Shown here piece after piece: positions 11,963 to 24,000 of a DNA stretch of 64,000 nucleotides. Position 1 is the stretch's first letter. The number at the start of each line of letters is the position of its first letter. Below the pieces are notes generated by a model. The model was not told where the DNA came from and made no database searches. It saw only the letters and a list, made by a program, of their open reading frames with translations. Source of the stretch: Paramecium octaurelia (taxonomy: Eukaryota; Ciliophora; Oligohymenophorea; Peniculida; Parameciidae); contig CAJJDP010000082.1 in the NCBI GenBank assembly GCA_905182995.1, forward strand, positions 9,324 to 73,323, written 5' to 3'. The position numbers and the translations under genes are program-made.

Positions 11963-12534
11963 TTAATTTTTTATTATATTTTTGTATTAAGAAGTAAAGG
12001 TATGTAACACATTTAACAAACAAAATCATATAGATTGCATTTTAATAATTTTATACATAGGATAGAAATCATTCATTGATGTAAACTTTAACTTCAGGAA
12101 CTTTTTTTTAAGATTTGTTTATCTTCAACAAATTAATTACTAAATTGACATAGTCGTTCTTATGATATGATATTTCAAATAGATAACTTAACATTCTCTA
12201 ATTCTTAGATGGTTTAAATATCCTTTATAAAGATGTGACGAAAATGGTAGATTCAGACCCATTGGCAACTTGCGATCTATAAGATAATTGATGATGAATA
12301 AATAATACATTAATGTTTAAGTCTTGGGCTTCCCTAAATATTCTTGTAGGATTTCACAGTGGACTTAATTTACAATGTAATTATTTTCTTTAACAGAGTG
12401 ATGCTTTTTTATTAAAATAATTAGTGTTAATTCATTCAATCTCATGACTCAAAATATTGTTATTGATATCACCAGGTCTAACTGGTTAGTGATTGATGGA
12501 AAAAAAAGTATATTTTTTTAATAATAAATATTTA
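11963..12534. other. Intergenic region between divergent genes
   Basis: About 570 bp separating two genes read outwards, so it should hold both promoters. No gene, RNA or repeat recognised. Confidence 0.5.
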
Positions 12535-13390
12535 ATGTAAAGGAGATAAGATTCAAACAATAACAGAATTCGAATATGTATCGACCGTTCAGTTGAAGTT
12601 AGGAATACTCGACAAAATTTGTCGCCGTTATAATCAAATCATTTGATATCTCCTTAAATATACAAACACCTAAAATTACCCTCAATCAAGCAATCAAGAT
12701 CTCCGAGTGCCAGAAATCAAAAAAATAATGCAAAAAATGTTTCATTACTCAATTAACAAACAACTGAGCTCATCAAAAAGTTATCGTACAATAGTGTAAA
12801 ATAAAAACATCACAGATTCATCACAGAAAACAAACGTAAGAGCTCATTAAGTTAAAATAAATTGGAACCATAAACCAAGTTAACTTCAAAAGTAATTTTA
12901 AATTGAGTATAAGCGAACTCGATCAATTTCCAATATGGTTTCCAAAAATTCATTAATTGTTTCAACATAATTCGAAGAAGAAGAGGAGTTGTCAAACCAA
13001 ATCAAATTGCATACTAATCTCCCCTAAAATTAAATTAAGATAGAAATTATTGATAAAGTTTAATCGAACTATGAACAATCACAAAATAGATATGCAAAGT
13101 TCAAGGCACAACAATAACAACTACAAAATGAAAGTTATCAAAAGAGTGATAATTAAGAATTAAACAGTCTAAGACAATCCTTATTTTCTATCATCGAAAA
13201 TAGTAGAGTCTAAAGACATAAATTTTATTAATTTGGAAACACAGATCAATAACTATAATTATTGGAACAATTATATTTGTAAAACGAAAAGCTTGTTAAA
13301 AATTATGTCTAAATCAGATAAGAAGCCCAGCAACTTGATTAGAAAGTTAAATCCCTCTCAAATCAAAGAAGGCAATTTAGAATATAGTGA
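12535..13390 (+). CDS. Coiled-coil protein of unknown function
   Basis: Predicted 277 aa. The N-terminal 100 or so residues are basic and rich in Ser/Asn; after that comes a Gln/Glu-rich coiled coil (KVQSNYEQSQNRYAKFKAQQ, DQQLQLLEQLYLQNEKLVKN). One 22-nt intron near 12798-12819 (GTGTAA...CACAG) is needed to join the two frames; its GTG start is less typical than the usual GTA, so this boundary is the weak point. With it the spliced length is exactly 278 codons. The TGA lies only 30 bp from the end of the convergent kinase gene. No domain recognised. Confidence 0.6.
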
Positions 13391-13420
13391 TTCTCTTTTT
13401 GTAAATCGTATTTCATACAA

Positions 13421-14818
13421 TCAAATAAAATATAAAGGTTTTTGTGTATCCTCTTTCATATCCTTCAAATCTTGTTCAACAATTTACTTCATATAATCAA
13501 CTCTCCTTTAGTAATTTTCATCTTTGATTAATTTTCCATATTTTTCAAATACTCTATCAGCTTCTTACTTTAGACTAACACAATCTTCCAACTTTAAAGC
13601 AATATTTAATTCTTATCCTAAATCATAGGTAAATTTATCAATTTCATTCAAACCCTTAAAAATGGTCTAATAATCTAGGAGTATTAGTAGAAATATCAAT
13701 CATACCTTATGGAGCATTCCAATCAAAATTCTCACCCCACAACTGATCCTGCATTATTTCTGGTAAACTTGGTCTGTCTAATGGATCTTTTTGCATCATC
13801 TTTCTGATTAGGCTTCTAAACTATTCATTATCAATCCATCCATCTGGAAATTTGAGTTCTCCTTCAGTTGCTTATTTAAAAATAAGGTAATCACTCTTTC
13901 CATCAAAGGGGTACTTACCAAAAGCTATATAATAGAATAAGACTCCTAAAGAATATATATCTGATTTTTCATTGGAATCTTTATTTCTAATGCATTCAGG
14001 AGCCATAAATTATGGAGTTCCCACAAAATGTTTCATGATTTATTTTTCTATTATTCTATCTATCCATCATCTTACCTTTTCTTCCATTTCCACTCCCTTC
14101 GATTGTGGGATCATTCATATCTCTTGCAGTACCAAAATCAATCAATTTTATTTAATTATCTTAAGTTAACAGAACGTTTTCGCTTTTTATGTCTCTATGT
14201 ACAATCCCAAGTTTATGAATGGAATTTATGGCTATCTTCATACACTTAATTACCTTTGATCAATTCAGTTATATAATAAAGACAAAGGGGAAAAGCTTAC
14301 GCTCCAAAATTCTTAACTATTTACCACAATTCTCCACCCTCGACATACTCCATTTACATGTATAGGTTTTCAGCATCTTGAAAAGTTGAATATAATTTAA
14401 TAACATAAGGGCAGTCAGCAAGTTTGCCTAAACAATGCTTTTCCATAAATACATCTTTCTCCTTATTTACTTAGGTTAACCTTCTTTTATTAATCTACTT
14501 TAAAGCAAAAATTTAATTGGTTTCAATATCCCTAACCCGAAAGATCTCAGAAAAGTTTCCCTGTCCAACAACCGAAAATTCAGCAAAATCTTCAATATCT
14601 TTCTTTCCTTATGCTTTTCTTTGGGCTTTCTGTTATTCTCGTTATAATTGTAGTTGTATTTCAGAACAAATAGATTTATGTTGTTTCCAATCTTATTTTT
14701 AGCATTCTATTGAGCAGTAATAAAATGATTTGCACTGTGAGCATCTCAATAATTCTACATCTTATATTTTACAAACAAAGCAACAATTTTGAGGTTTCTA
14801 TTATGTATCAGTGAGCAT
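13421..14818 (-). CDS. Protein kinase with an N-terminal MYND zinc finger
   Basis: Predicted 438 aa. Residues about 14-53 form a MYND finger (CCFVCKIQDVELLRCSQC, YYCSIECQKQDWKQHKSIC) with all eight Cys/His ligands. From about residue 75 to 360 is a complete Ser/Thr kinase domain: GQGNFSEIF (Gly loop), FALKQI (Lys), YVEGGELW (hinge), VHRDIKSENVLL (catalytic loop), LIDFGTARD (DFG), FVGTPQFMAPEC (activation segment). The loop and hinge sequences are closest in style to PDK1/AGC kinases, but no PH domain is seen. A helical tail of about 75 aa follows. Introns of 22, 28 and 31 nt give 439 codons exactly. MYND fingers normally bind proline-rich partners, so the finger may target the kinase. Confidence 0.88.
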
Positions 14819-15126
14819 TATATTTTTTATTCAATTTATCAAAAAATATAATAGAAATTATTTTTCTTTAAAAAAAGAAGTGATTCAATTAACTTAAAGT
14901 CTGCAAAATTTACAATCAGTCAATGAATTATCACCCAATATTAAGTTTGTAAATTTAAGTAGTAAAAAAAATATTTGATTATAAAATCTCTAATTATATC
15001 ACCCTTTAAATGACTTGACTACAAATTTCAAAGAATGTTGATGCTCTTTCTATTCATAAAATATTTATAGGGTGAAAAATCTTGAGCTTAACATAATTTT
15101 TACTTCATAATATTTAATATTGTAAT
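14819..15126. other. Intergenic region between divergent kinase and carboxypeptidase genes
   Basis: About 310 bp, AT-rich, presumably both promoters. Nothing else recognised. Confidence 0.5.
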
Positions 15127-16706
15127 ATGAATGCTAACTCTAAAGATGCATTCTCGGCTTCCTTATCAAAATTTCATCGAAAAAGTGTTCACTCTCAAAT
15201 GGCCAACACAAGTGGATGCAATTAACTGAATGATGGTCAAAATATTCCGCTTCCTGAGTTGAAGGTTAGAGGATTGCAGAGTGCAAAAATTAAAGCATCC
15301 CCAAAAAGATCCCCTCATATTTTAAAATTTTATGTACATGAGGCTTAGTGTATGCTAAATGATCCTATTAAAAAAGCTAATGTAGTATACAGTTTTATTT
15401 ATGGATATAGAGGAGATATGAGAACTAATCTGAGTACGTATTCGTGGACACTTACTTGGATGCTTTGCATGTGATTGCACAGGAGGACAAAAGGTACAAG
15501 TAGGCGAATGGACAAACAATTCAATCTGATGAATTTTCAGAACAACAAATTTCAATAAATCCTTAACCTACTTTGCCTAACTTGCCTGCTTAATTGATAA
15601 GGGAAAGGATGAGAGTTTATGCATAGAGTTAATAAAAAGAACCTTAATCTAGTAAGTTTTAATAATCGATATAAAATAGTAGAGTCTCAATTAGCTTAGA
15701 GGTAGCCCTAGAAAGTAATAAAAACTGCAACCAGTCTGATGACCAAAAAAATATTCCCAAACAAATTAACTGTATCTTTGTCAGTTCATTAAGCTATTCC
15801 CTCAATTAAACATAAAGTAAGTGCTAAAAGATGGGTCATGTTCACGAAACAAAAGAATGAGAAATGTTTTAATAAATCGATTGGATGGCAGGAGTTTCAA
15901 AAAGGGGAAATGGCCAGTATCACAAAAATCATGACTTGTTATACCACATTAACGTATTTAAAAGAATACAATATTGAGCCTGATTAAATTAAAATAAAAA
16001 TTCCAGGCCATGCTGAATGCATTGATGGAACTAGTGCCTTTTTAAATGCAGGAGGCATATTAACAATCAAACAATTGTTATTCGCTCTTATGTTGCCTTC
16101 TGGGAATGATGCAGCACTTGTCCTGAGTTTCACAATAGCCTACTTGATGATATTGCAAAAGACCGAGGTTTATCAATATAATAGACACTTGAAAGGCACC
16201 ATAATCGACATCGAGCCGCAAATTGAAAGAAATAAGAAGTTACTCAAACACACGTTTCTTGATCAAATGAACAAGCACGCGAGTTCGATCAAGATGGAGA
16301 ATACCAACTATTCGTCTGTCCATGGTTTGAATGATGAAAAGAATGTCTCGTGTCCTCATGATATAAGGTACTTGCTTGGTTCTATAGAAACAATAGTAAA
16401 TTGATAGAGAGGTGCATTTAGTTGGATGTGTTCCTTGAAATCATTACGACAAAAATATTTAAGACTCATGCTCTGACTGATAAAGGAGGCAAGTCGACTT
16501 TGTACAAATGGAAAAATACGAATAAGTTACTGAAGAAGTCTGGTTGGATGGGAGTGAAGACTGGGGTTACTCCTAATGCTGGACCTTGTTTCACAGGATA
16601 TTACAAGAATGATAATTTGGAGGCGATAATTGTTGTTTTAAATTGTTCTTCGATGAACTAAAGATTTAGAGATGCAGAAGTATTACTTGTCTCAGCATTG
16701 AAATGA
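15127..16706 (+). CDS. S11 DD-carboxypeptidase (penicillin-binding-protein-like serine peptidase)
   Basis: Predicted 500 aa. The C-terminal half has the three active-site motifs of peptidase family S11 (bacterial DacA type) in order: S-x-x-K in MASITKIMTCY, S-x-N in LMLPSGNDAAL, and K-T-G in GWMGVKTGVTPNAGPC. GLNDEKNVSCPHDI matches the family's conserved region before KTG. In bacteria these enzymes cut the terminal D-Ala from peptidoglycan stem peptides. The first 230 or so residues are a Gln/Ser-rich extension with no recognised domain, and no signal peptide is seen. Introns at 15382-15410, 15652-15679 and 16368-16387 give exactly 501 codons, so this is a nuclear gene and not bacterial contamination. 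Substrate in a ciliate is unknown; bacterial cell-wall debris from food is a guess. Confidence 0.88.
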
Positions 16707-16745
16707 TAAAATTAATTTATTTATTTATATATTAAAATTATATTA

Positions 16746-19700
16746 ATGAGTGATATATTAGTGATCACTTAAGAATTAATAAATGATGTAGATAGGTAAT
16801 TCATTGGAATAATGCGTTTAGAACGATAAATTATTTCACGGTGAGCGATCCAAGAAGGAAGAATAAATTCATATATCAATATTTGTCCGACTTTTACTTG
16901 AAGCAAAAAATTCCATTTGACAAAGTAATTCAATTCCTCAGAAATATCCAAGTAATCCTATTTAAATTATTGATTAGTAAAATGAAGCCTCTTTTACTAT
17001 TCTTTTAGAAAATCTCTATTTGTGTACAATGGTTATTTAATAATCGTCTGATTCAAGAAAACTTTTAATATAGCTAATGCAAAGTTTGGCGGAAAGATTG
17101 ACTTAAACTTAAAAGTAGGTTTTCTTTGACAACTTCGATGAAGAAGTGTTGTGGGAATGTGGATTTGTTTAATAAGACACTTTTTCATAAAGAAAGAGGA
17201 AAATAAACACAGATATCAATTTTTGTCAAAATAAGTTTTGGTCAATGAAGGATGAAAATGAAGGATATAGCAAATTGATGGTTGAAATTTTAGATGCAGC
17301 AAAACACACTCATATATACGACGAGGAAATTAAATAAAGAATCGAAAACATAATACATTTGATTGGATATTTTGATTTAGACCCTGATAGGGTGGTTGAC
17401 ATAATAATTCAAAGTTGGACAGAATACCCCTACAGTTTATCCTATGTTAAAATCCTTAAATAATTCAAATGCATTTCTGTTTGCCAATTCTTAGGTAAAA
17501 GATTCGAGTCAATCGTTTAAACCCTCTCCAACAATAACAACATAAGCATATTGATGACTAAGATGGCTAATTCTGCTTAAGTTATGCAAACTGATTAGAA
17601 AATCCCAGATCACAAATTAATCATCATCACTGCAACAGCTTTGAAGTACAAACTATTCGAACTTGGAAACATTTGGAAATACTTGTAGCCAAATGACCAA
17701 GATTTCTCAAAGATTTTTGAGGATCTAGCAGAAGACAGTTATAAATTTTACAAATCGTTTGATTAAGTCATGTAGGTCGAGGAATTGAGAGATTCAAGAA
17801 ACAACAATGACTAATCAGAAAAATTGAAGAAAGACCTATTTGGACAATAACTATGTATTTTTAATTTATATTGAAATTAGACAATTAAAAATTGTGGTTG
17901 ATGCAAGGATTAATCCATATCAATGCTTTCAATATATTTCAGGAGCTCTATAAATCTTTTGAAGGAATAGTAGACTTTACAATATTCCTACCAATCAAAA
18001 GAACCTTGGCAGATCTGATTGATTGGATGGTCGATCCATTACATGAGTAATTATATAACAAAACTCTATTCAAGAGTAGAAATAGAGAACAAAAGAAAGT
18101 AATTATACTAATTACTCAACCTAGTTCATATATGATCCAAATTGTACTACAGCCTTCTAAATAAAACAACTTGAAGCTATTGACGAAGATGCAATATCCA
18201 TATTGAATGAAATCTTATCAATATTTTCCCCCTATATTGGTGAGTATCCCTTAGTATTCCACAAGTTGTGTAAAGTATTAATATCATCCTAAAATCCTGA
18301 TGTCCAACCTCTAATTCTTGATCATTTGATCCCAGCTATCCAAAGTGGAGAATGTTTGCCTATTGTAATAGAGCTCTGGAAATACTTGGGACAATTGGAC
18401 TTTCGCAAAAGATTTGATTGCTATTCAAAATGGAAAGACATTCATTAATTTTCTACCATCAATTAGACGATCAGAGCTGCTCAACTTACTAAGGAACACA
18501 TTAGAAGTTTCTTTAACAAGATTGATAAAGATAACAAGGATAAAATGATGGTGAAGTTTGCTAAGCTATCTCACAATCAACCAATGATCGTAATGAACGT
18601 TTTAAGGAGGAACAGATTAGAAATACCAGATAATAATTCAGTGATTGTTCACACATTAGGATTGGCAACTCCTTTATCATTGGATATATTGTAGTTTATT
18701 ATGATACAATGGCTATGTGATTTCAATGATGAATCAAAAGTTCGAGATAAAGACATAGAATGCAGATATTGGTTTAAGAATATTGCATAATTCATAGCAA
18801 GTGTACTAAGAAAATATTACACAATCGATATGCAAGGTTTGTTTGCTTATTTGATTGATGTATTTTCTACTGATCAAAGCAATCCCTCAATTAGTAAGAA
18901 TGAATCCATCATCAAACCAGAAATTCTCATATTGAGGGAATTAATTGAAAAGATGACAGGAATAGTCCACATTGAGGATCTTACACCTTAATAAATATAA
19001 GCTTTGGCAGGAGGGAGGTATATTTAGCTCGAAACTACTTCGTAAACCAATGAGTTTAGGAGGTCTAGAAAAAGTTCTAGTGCTTTGGAGCAATTCTTTT
19101 GGTCGTAAACCATAAATTCACAGAGAATCCTGAATCAAAATAATCAGGAGGAGGTAGTTTCACTGGCATTTTTGATGCTGGTGGTTTTGTGTTAATAGAG
19201 ATCGAGATTCATTTTGAATTATCATAATCAAAATTTGAAACCTTTGGTTGCATTGTATGATAACTTCACTTGCAGCATCAATTAGCTCACGAAATGCTTG
19301 TTGTTTTAAACTGACAAGCCAACTCATTACGCCTAGCTATTCCCTGAGAATCCACTGGAGAGGATGGTCATCGATTTCAAATTGCCTTTTGAGATTGCTT
19401 TCCATATTGTGAGATACAGTTACAAGAGTTTGTATAACATGAGTGAGGAGGAGTTTCAGGAGGAGGTGGATAACATAAAGAATATCTACGATAAGATTGA
19501 TCCTAAGGTGATGTGCATCAATCCGGACATAAACAATCAATAGGTTCAGCAATTGCCATTGATATGTCACACTTATGTGAAGGACATCTTGTGGACGATC
19601 ATAAATCCGGAGTTGTTTGCGATATTCTGGCTGTTGAGTTTGGATAATATTTATGTGCCATAGGCAATTTATGACTAACAGTTGAAGTGGTTGCAGGAGA

Positions 19701-20720
19701 ACATCAACAAGAATCCAGATACGAAGGACAGGTAGAGTAAACAGCATCAAAAAGCATTTGATAAATTGCAGAATGAATTGGACAACAACAAAAAACGACA
19801 GGAGTAATTCGACAAGTGTTTGAGAGACAAGAAACACGTGTTTAGTTTTAAGGAAGCCGACCAAGCGAAAGAGAATTATCATATCAAATTTGCTTAATGT
19901 CTATCATAAGTTTGTTTGTTACCGAGGATTCTGATAGATCCAGCGGAAGCAATATATTGTGCGAAGTTTGTACAGAAAATGTTGAAGATTGGGAAACCTA
20001 GGTACACTTACACCTTCTATGTGCCCAAGGAGATCATCTATTTCACGTTCACATATTTGCAGTGTGCAACCGAAGAGGAGGCCTCGAATCTGAGCATATT
20101 TATGTAGTAACTGATCATACCGTATGCGAATTGGAATGACGAGACTAAGTTCAAGAACGACTTGAGGAACTACTTTGACACCTCAATTGATGGTTACGAT
20201 AGGGAGAAACAGTATATAATTTAAAACATTTTTTTCAAGATGGCCCAGTTCATACGAATTTTGAAAAATAATGAGACACAGGTATGTAATAATGGTTATG
20301 GGTTAGGTTCGAAATGCCTTGATATTTTTGAAAAGAGTTTAGGATATTTTTCCTCCGACTCAGCAAGTGGCTGAATATATTAAAATATATTTATAAGATG
20401 TGGAGAAGGACTACGGTCACATTCAGGACATCAAAACTTAGATCAAGAATTTCCATATTGAAGATAAAATCAACACTCTACCAGTTTATGCTCCGAAGAG
20501 CTTGACTAGCACTGCTCATGACTCAAAAAAGTAGGCGCCAAATTAGGAAAAAATGAAATCAGTGGGGAAAGCAGTCGATGGAGAGCATGAGGAATACAAT
20601 CACAAGGAACATTCAGAGGAAAGAAGAAATCCAAATAACAAAACAGAAAGTAGACAAGTTCCTAAAAAGAAGAAAAGTCACGACAAGGATAGACCCTTGA
20701 AGAGGTTAGATAAATCATGA
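16746..20720 (+). CDS. THOC2: THO complex subunit 2 (THOC2/Tho2/Rlr1)
   Basis: Predicted 1,281 aa. THO2 is the large scaffold of the THO/TREX complex, which couples transcription to mRNA export in the nucleus. Family signatures are visible in order: KDENEGYSKLMVEI early on, KLSHNQPMIVMNVLRRNR in the middle, and in the conserved C-terminal domain CLLPRILIDPAEAIYCAKFV, LQCATEEEASNLSIFM and VRNALIFLKRVQDIFP. A Lys/Glu/His-rich charged tail ends the protein, as in other THO2s. Five introns (26, 26, 26, 26 and 25 nt) give exactly 1,282 codons. The start is only 39 bp behind the stop of the carboxypeptidase gene on the same strand. Shorter than human THOC2 (about 1,590 aa), mainly in the tail. Confidence 0.92.
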
Positions 20721-21012
20721 ATATTTGATATATATATAAATGTAAAAACGTTGAAAATTGATCACTTGAATTAATTTGGATTATGAAAAACACTCTAAAA
20801 ATCAATTCAGTAATGAGAATCCTACAAAGTTTCGGGGAAGTGCAAATATTCGCAGAAGGAATACCAATTACATTAAATATAAATTACTGATATGGATTCA
20901 TTCGATTGAGACTAATCTAGAAAAAAACGAATCTAAATTTATAAAAAATATGATTCGTTGAGTATTTAAGGGATTGATCAACACCATATAATCAATAATT
21001 AATTTATTTTAC

Positions 21013-24000
21013 ATGTAAATTTATCTTTCTTTAGCATTATTCTTCATTTATTTCGTGGCAGAGAGTAAGAATTACCAAATCCATATTTATTAGTTCAAGC
21101 TTAAACGAAGACTACAACTAAACCTAAAACTGTAGTTCCTGTGATCATTACAAGCGCATCCTGCCGTCCCACATCAGCTGCCATCCCCCAAGGTTCGTTG
21201 GCTGGAGGAACAACTTTATACATCCAAGTAATTTATTTTTAAACTACTATTAGGCATCTGGATTGAGCACTACTGTCTCTAAAAATGCAGTGTTTGTGGG
21301 AACATACCCTTGCATAGTGCCTGAAAATGGTGTTTCAGGGTTGTCAATCATTTGTGTGACCTCCCCAGCCAAGCCAGACGACAATAGTCTTGGATCACTC
21401 CCAATCGTAATCAAAGTGACAGGATCTGCAGATTCTACATGCACTGCAGGAGTCTATTGTTACTTTACCTATTTGAAATCTTTGACAAGCCAACTTTATT
21501 TTGTAAGTCCAAGAGTTAATTACCCCAGTCAATGGACCTTTTTCAGAGGTAAATTCTTGGTTAGCTCTTTGTCAAGTGCACAATTATAGATTTAATTTGA
21601 GAATTAAATTTGTGATAGAAGCTAATCTTCATAATCAGACATCGATGCCAATGATGACATTATCAAATGTTAAGTACCCACTGATGGCATAGCAGGCATC
21701 TACCCAATTTACATAACAACAGTCAATGGTAATCAACAAAATAGTGTGTCAGTGTCATAATAATATGCCACAACCACAGACACATATCAATCAATCATTC
21801 TTCCAGTCATTACAGGGTTAAGTACCAAGGTGTTGTCCAAGAAAGGAGGTATGTTGAGTATATATGGTCTTGGATTCGGATATGGTACCTGTTAAGTCAG
21901 AGTCTATGTCGGAGGACAACTTCAATTGAAAAACACAGCAGTCGTTGGGAATGACGGATCAACCATCACAGTTAAATTTTTCAACATCACCATCCATGGT
22001 TAGGAAGCCTATGTTGACGGAAGTGGTCTTAGATATAAGAGGTGGTGGGGAAACACTGTTTATCAAAATGACTTTATTGGCGAACCAGATGTCCAAAATG
22101 TGTATGGAACTTACTACAATGAATAGTTCAAGGGATTCTTCAAGGCTCCAAAGACAGGATCTTATAGATTCTACGTGGCCTCAGACGACAGAGCCACTGT
22201 TGAGTTGAATAAGAATCCTTCATCAATCGATAGTTCGAAATTAGAATTGATTGCCGAAAACAATCTATCAGGATATAGAAACTACTGGCAAAGTGAATTT
22301 TCTAGCACCCCAGTGAATTCTATATCAGATTACATCACTCTTGAAGAGGGTCTATACTATCAACTACAAATCAATCATACCAATGGTGCTGGTCCAGGGT
22401 ATGTCACTGTATCAGTAGAAATCGAGGACGAAACATTCACTGAATACTCAGTAGGTGCCCTTTACAGTATTTCAACCTCATACAATCCAATCAAGGAGGA
22501 AGTCGAATACAAAGTGTTTAACTCCTTGGCAGATACCAAACTCTCAGGACAATATCAGTTGGTCTTTGCAAGTACAACTGCAAATCCAGCATTCTCTTAC
22601 AGTACAGGATGGCTTTCAGCTCTTGCCACTGCTGATCAAGTTGCATCAGCCATTAATGCTATTGGAGTCTACAGTGTGACAGTTACCAGCACCAAAGTAG
22701 ATTCTGCTGGTGAAGAATTACTGGACTAAACAGCCACCACGTTCGCTGGTTTCAGATATGTTATTACATTCGAAAGATACAGAAAAGTGTAAGTCAAACC
22801 GACATTTGTATTTAATATCACTGCTAATGCAAACAGTGCTATTGGTAAGTCCTCAGCCATTTTGATAACTCCCTCTACTCCAATAGAAGGTACATTCCAA
22901 TTGAGTTACGTTGATTATGACAGTGTTGAGCAGTACTTGAAAGTGAGCAATTCAGTTGATTTACCATTTGATTTGAGTGCCTCTGCCTTAGCTGATGCCA
23001 TTGAAGCCACCACTGGATACAGACCCATAGTTTGGAATGAGGGAACTCCATAAGATGGCTACATCTGGAAGGTCTAAATAAAGGGAGTCCAAGAATTGAG
23101 TAATTTTAGAGTTGCCACCAACAACTTGATATCTGGAAATGGAGAAGTCAAGGTCACCATAGTAACTCTATCACAAGCAAGTTCAAATATTCTCTATGAG
23201 CCAATTCCAAACGAATTATTGTTTACTTACTCAGCAACACCAACCGTTTCCATCACTTTAGATGGCTTATTAAGTGCTTGTGCTCAAGAAGGTGCTTGTA
23301 CTTTGGATGCTCCAGTTGATTTGAAATTGACCATGACTGATTTCACTTATGATGAAGCTACAACTCTTAGTCTCCATATATCAACAGTGGGTAGCACTAC
23401 CTTAGGAAACAGTTTGGATGACACTCTATCCACAATCAGTTTCGGAGAATATGATTGCTATGACATTGTGATGGTTAAAACAGATGACTATGAATATGAT
23501 TTCACTTGCACTGTCGATGGAACAGAATTTGAATATGGATAGTACTTCCCAGTCTTCCACTATGAAGAATATGGAAATGCAGATATCGATCCTAGTGTAC
23601 TTCCCTACTAAGCCCCATTGATAATCACTCACATCAATCCAACAAGTGGATCTGAAGATGGTGGCACTGTTGTTACACTATTCGGCAAGGGATTCCCCAA
23701 AGAGATTACCTCAGATTTAAGTGTGTATCTCGGAGGAGTTTAGACTGTCATCAAATCGACCTCAAGCAGTTAAGTCGTGATTAAGACTCCAACATACGCA
23801 GAATCAATGCCTGACTCAATAATTGTTTTGCATTTCAAGGACGGACAAGCTCAAAATGCTGATTTCACCTATGATCATACAATTCACATTACAATCACAA
23901 GAGTGCAAGAGACCATATTAACTCCTATTTACAAGGGATTCAACACTATCATTGGTACTGGATTTGGATTAGTCACATCTGATATCACAGTGGAATTGGT

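Noticed and set aside
19337-19882. Standard-code open frame of 181 codons on the minus strand
   Set aside because: Antisense shadow of THO2, which has clear family motifs across this stretch.
20776-20961. Possible 61-residue protein between THO2 and the fibrocystin-L-like gene
   Set aside because: The frame has no ATG start and no protein-like motif; it probably lies in untranslated sequence.
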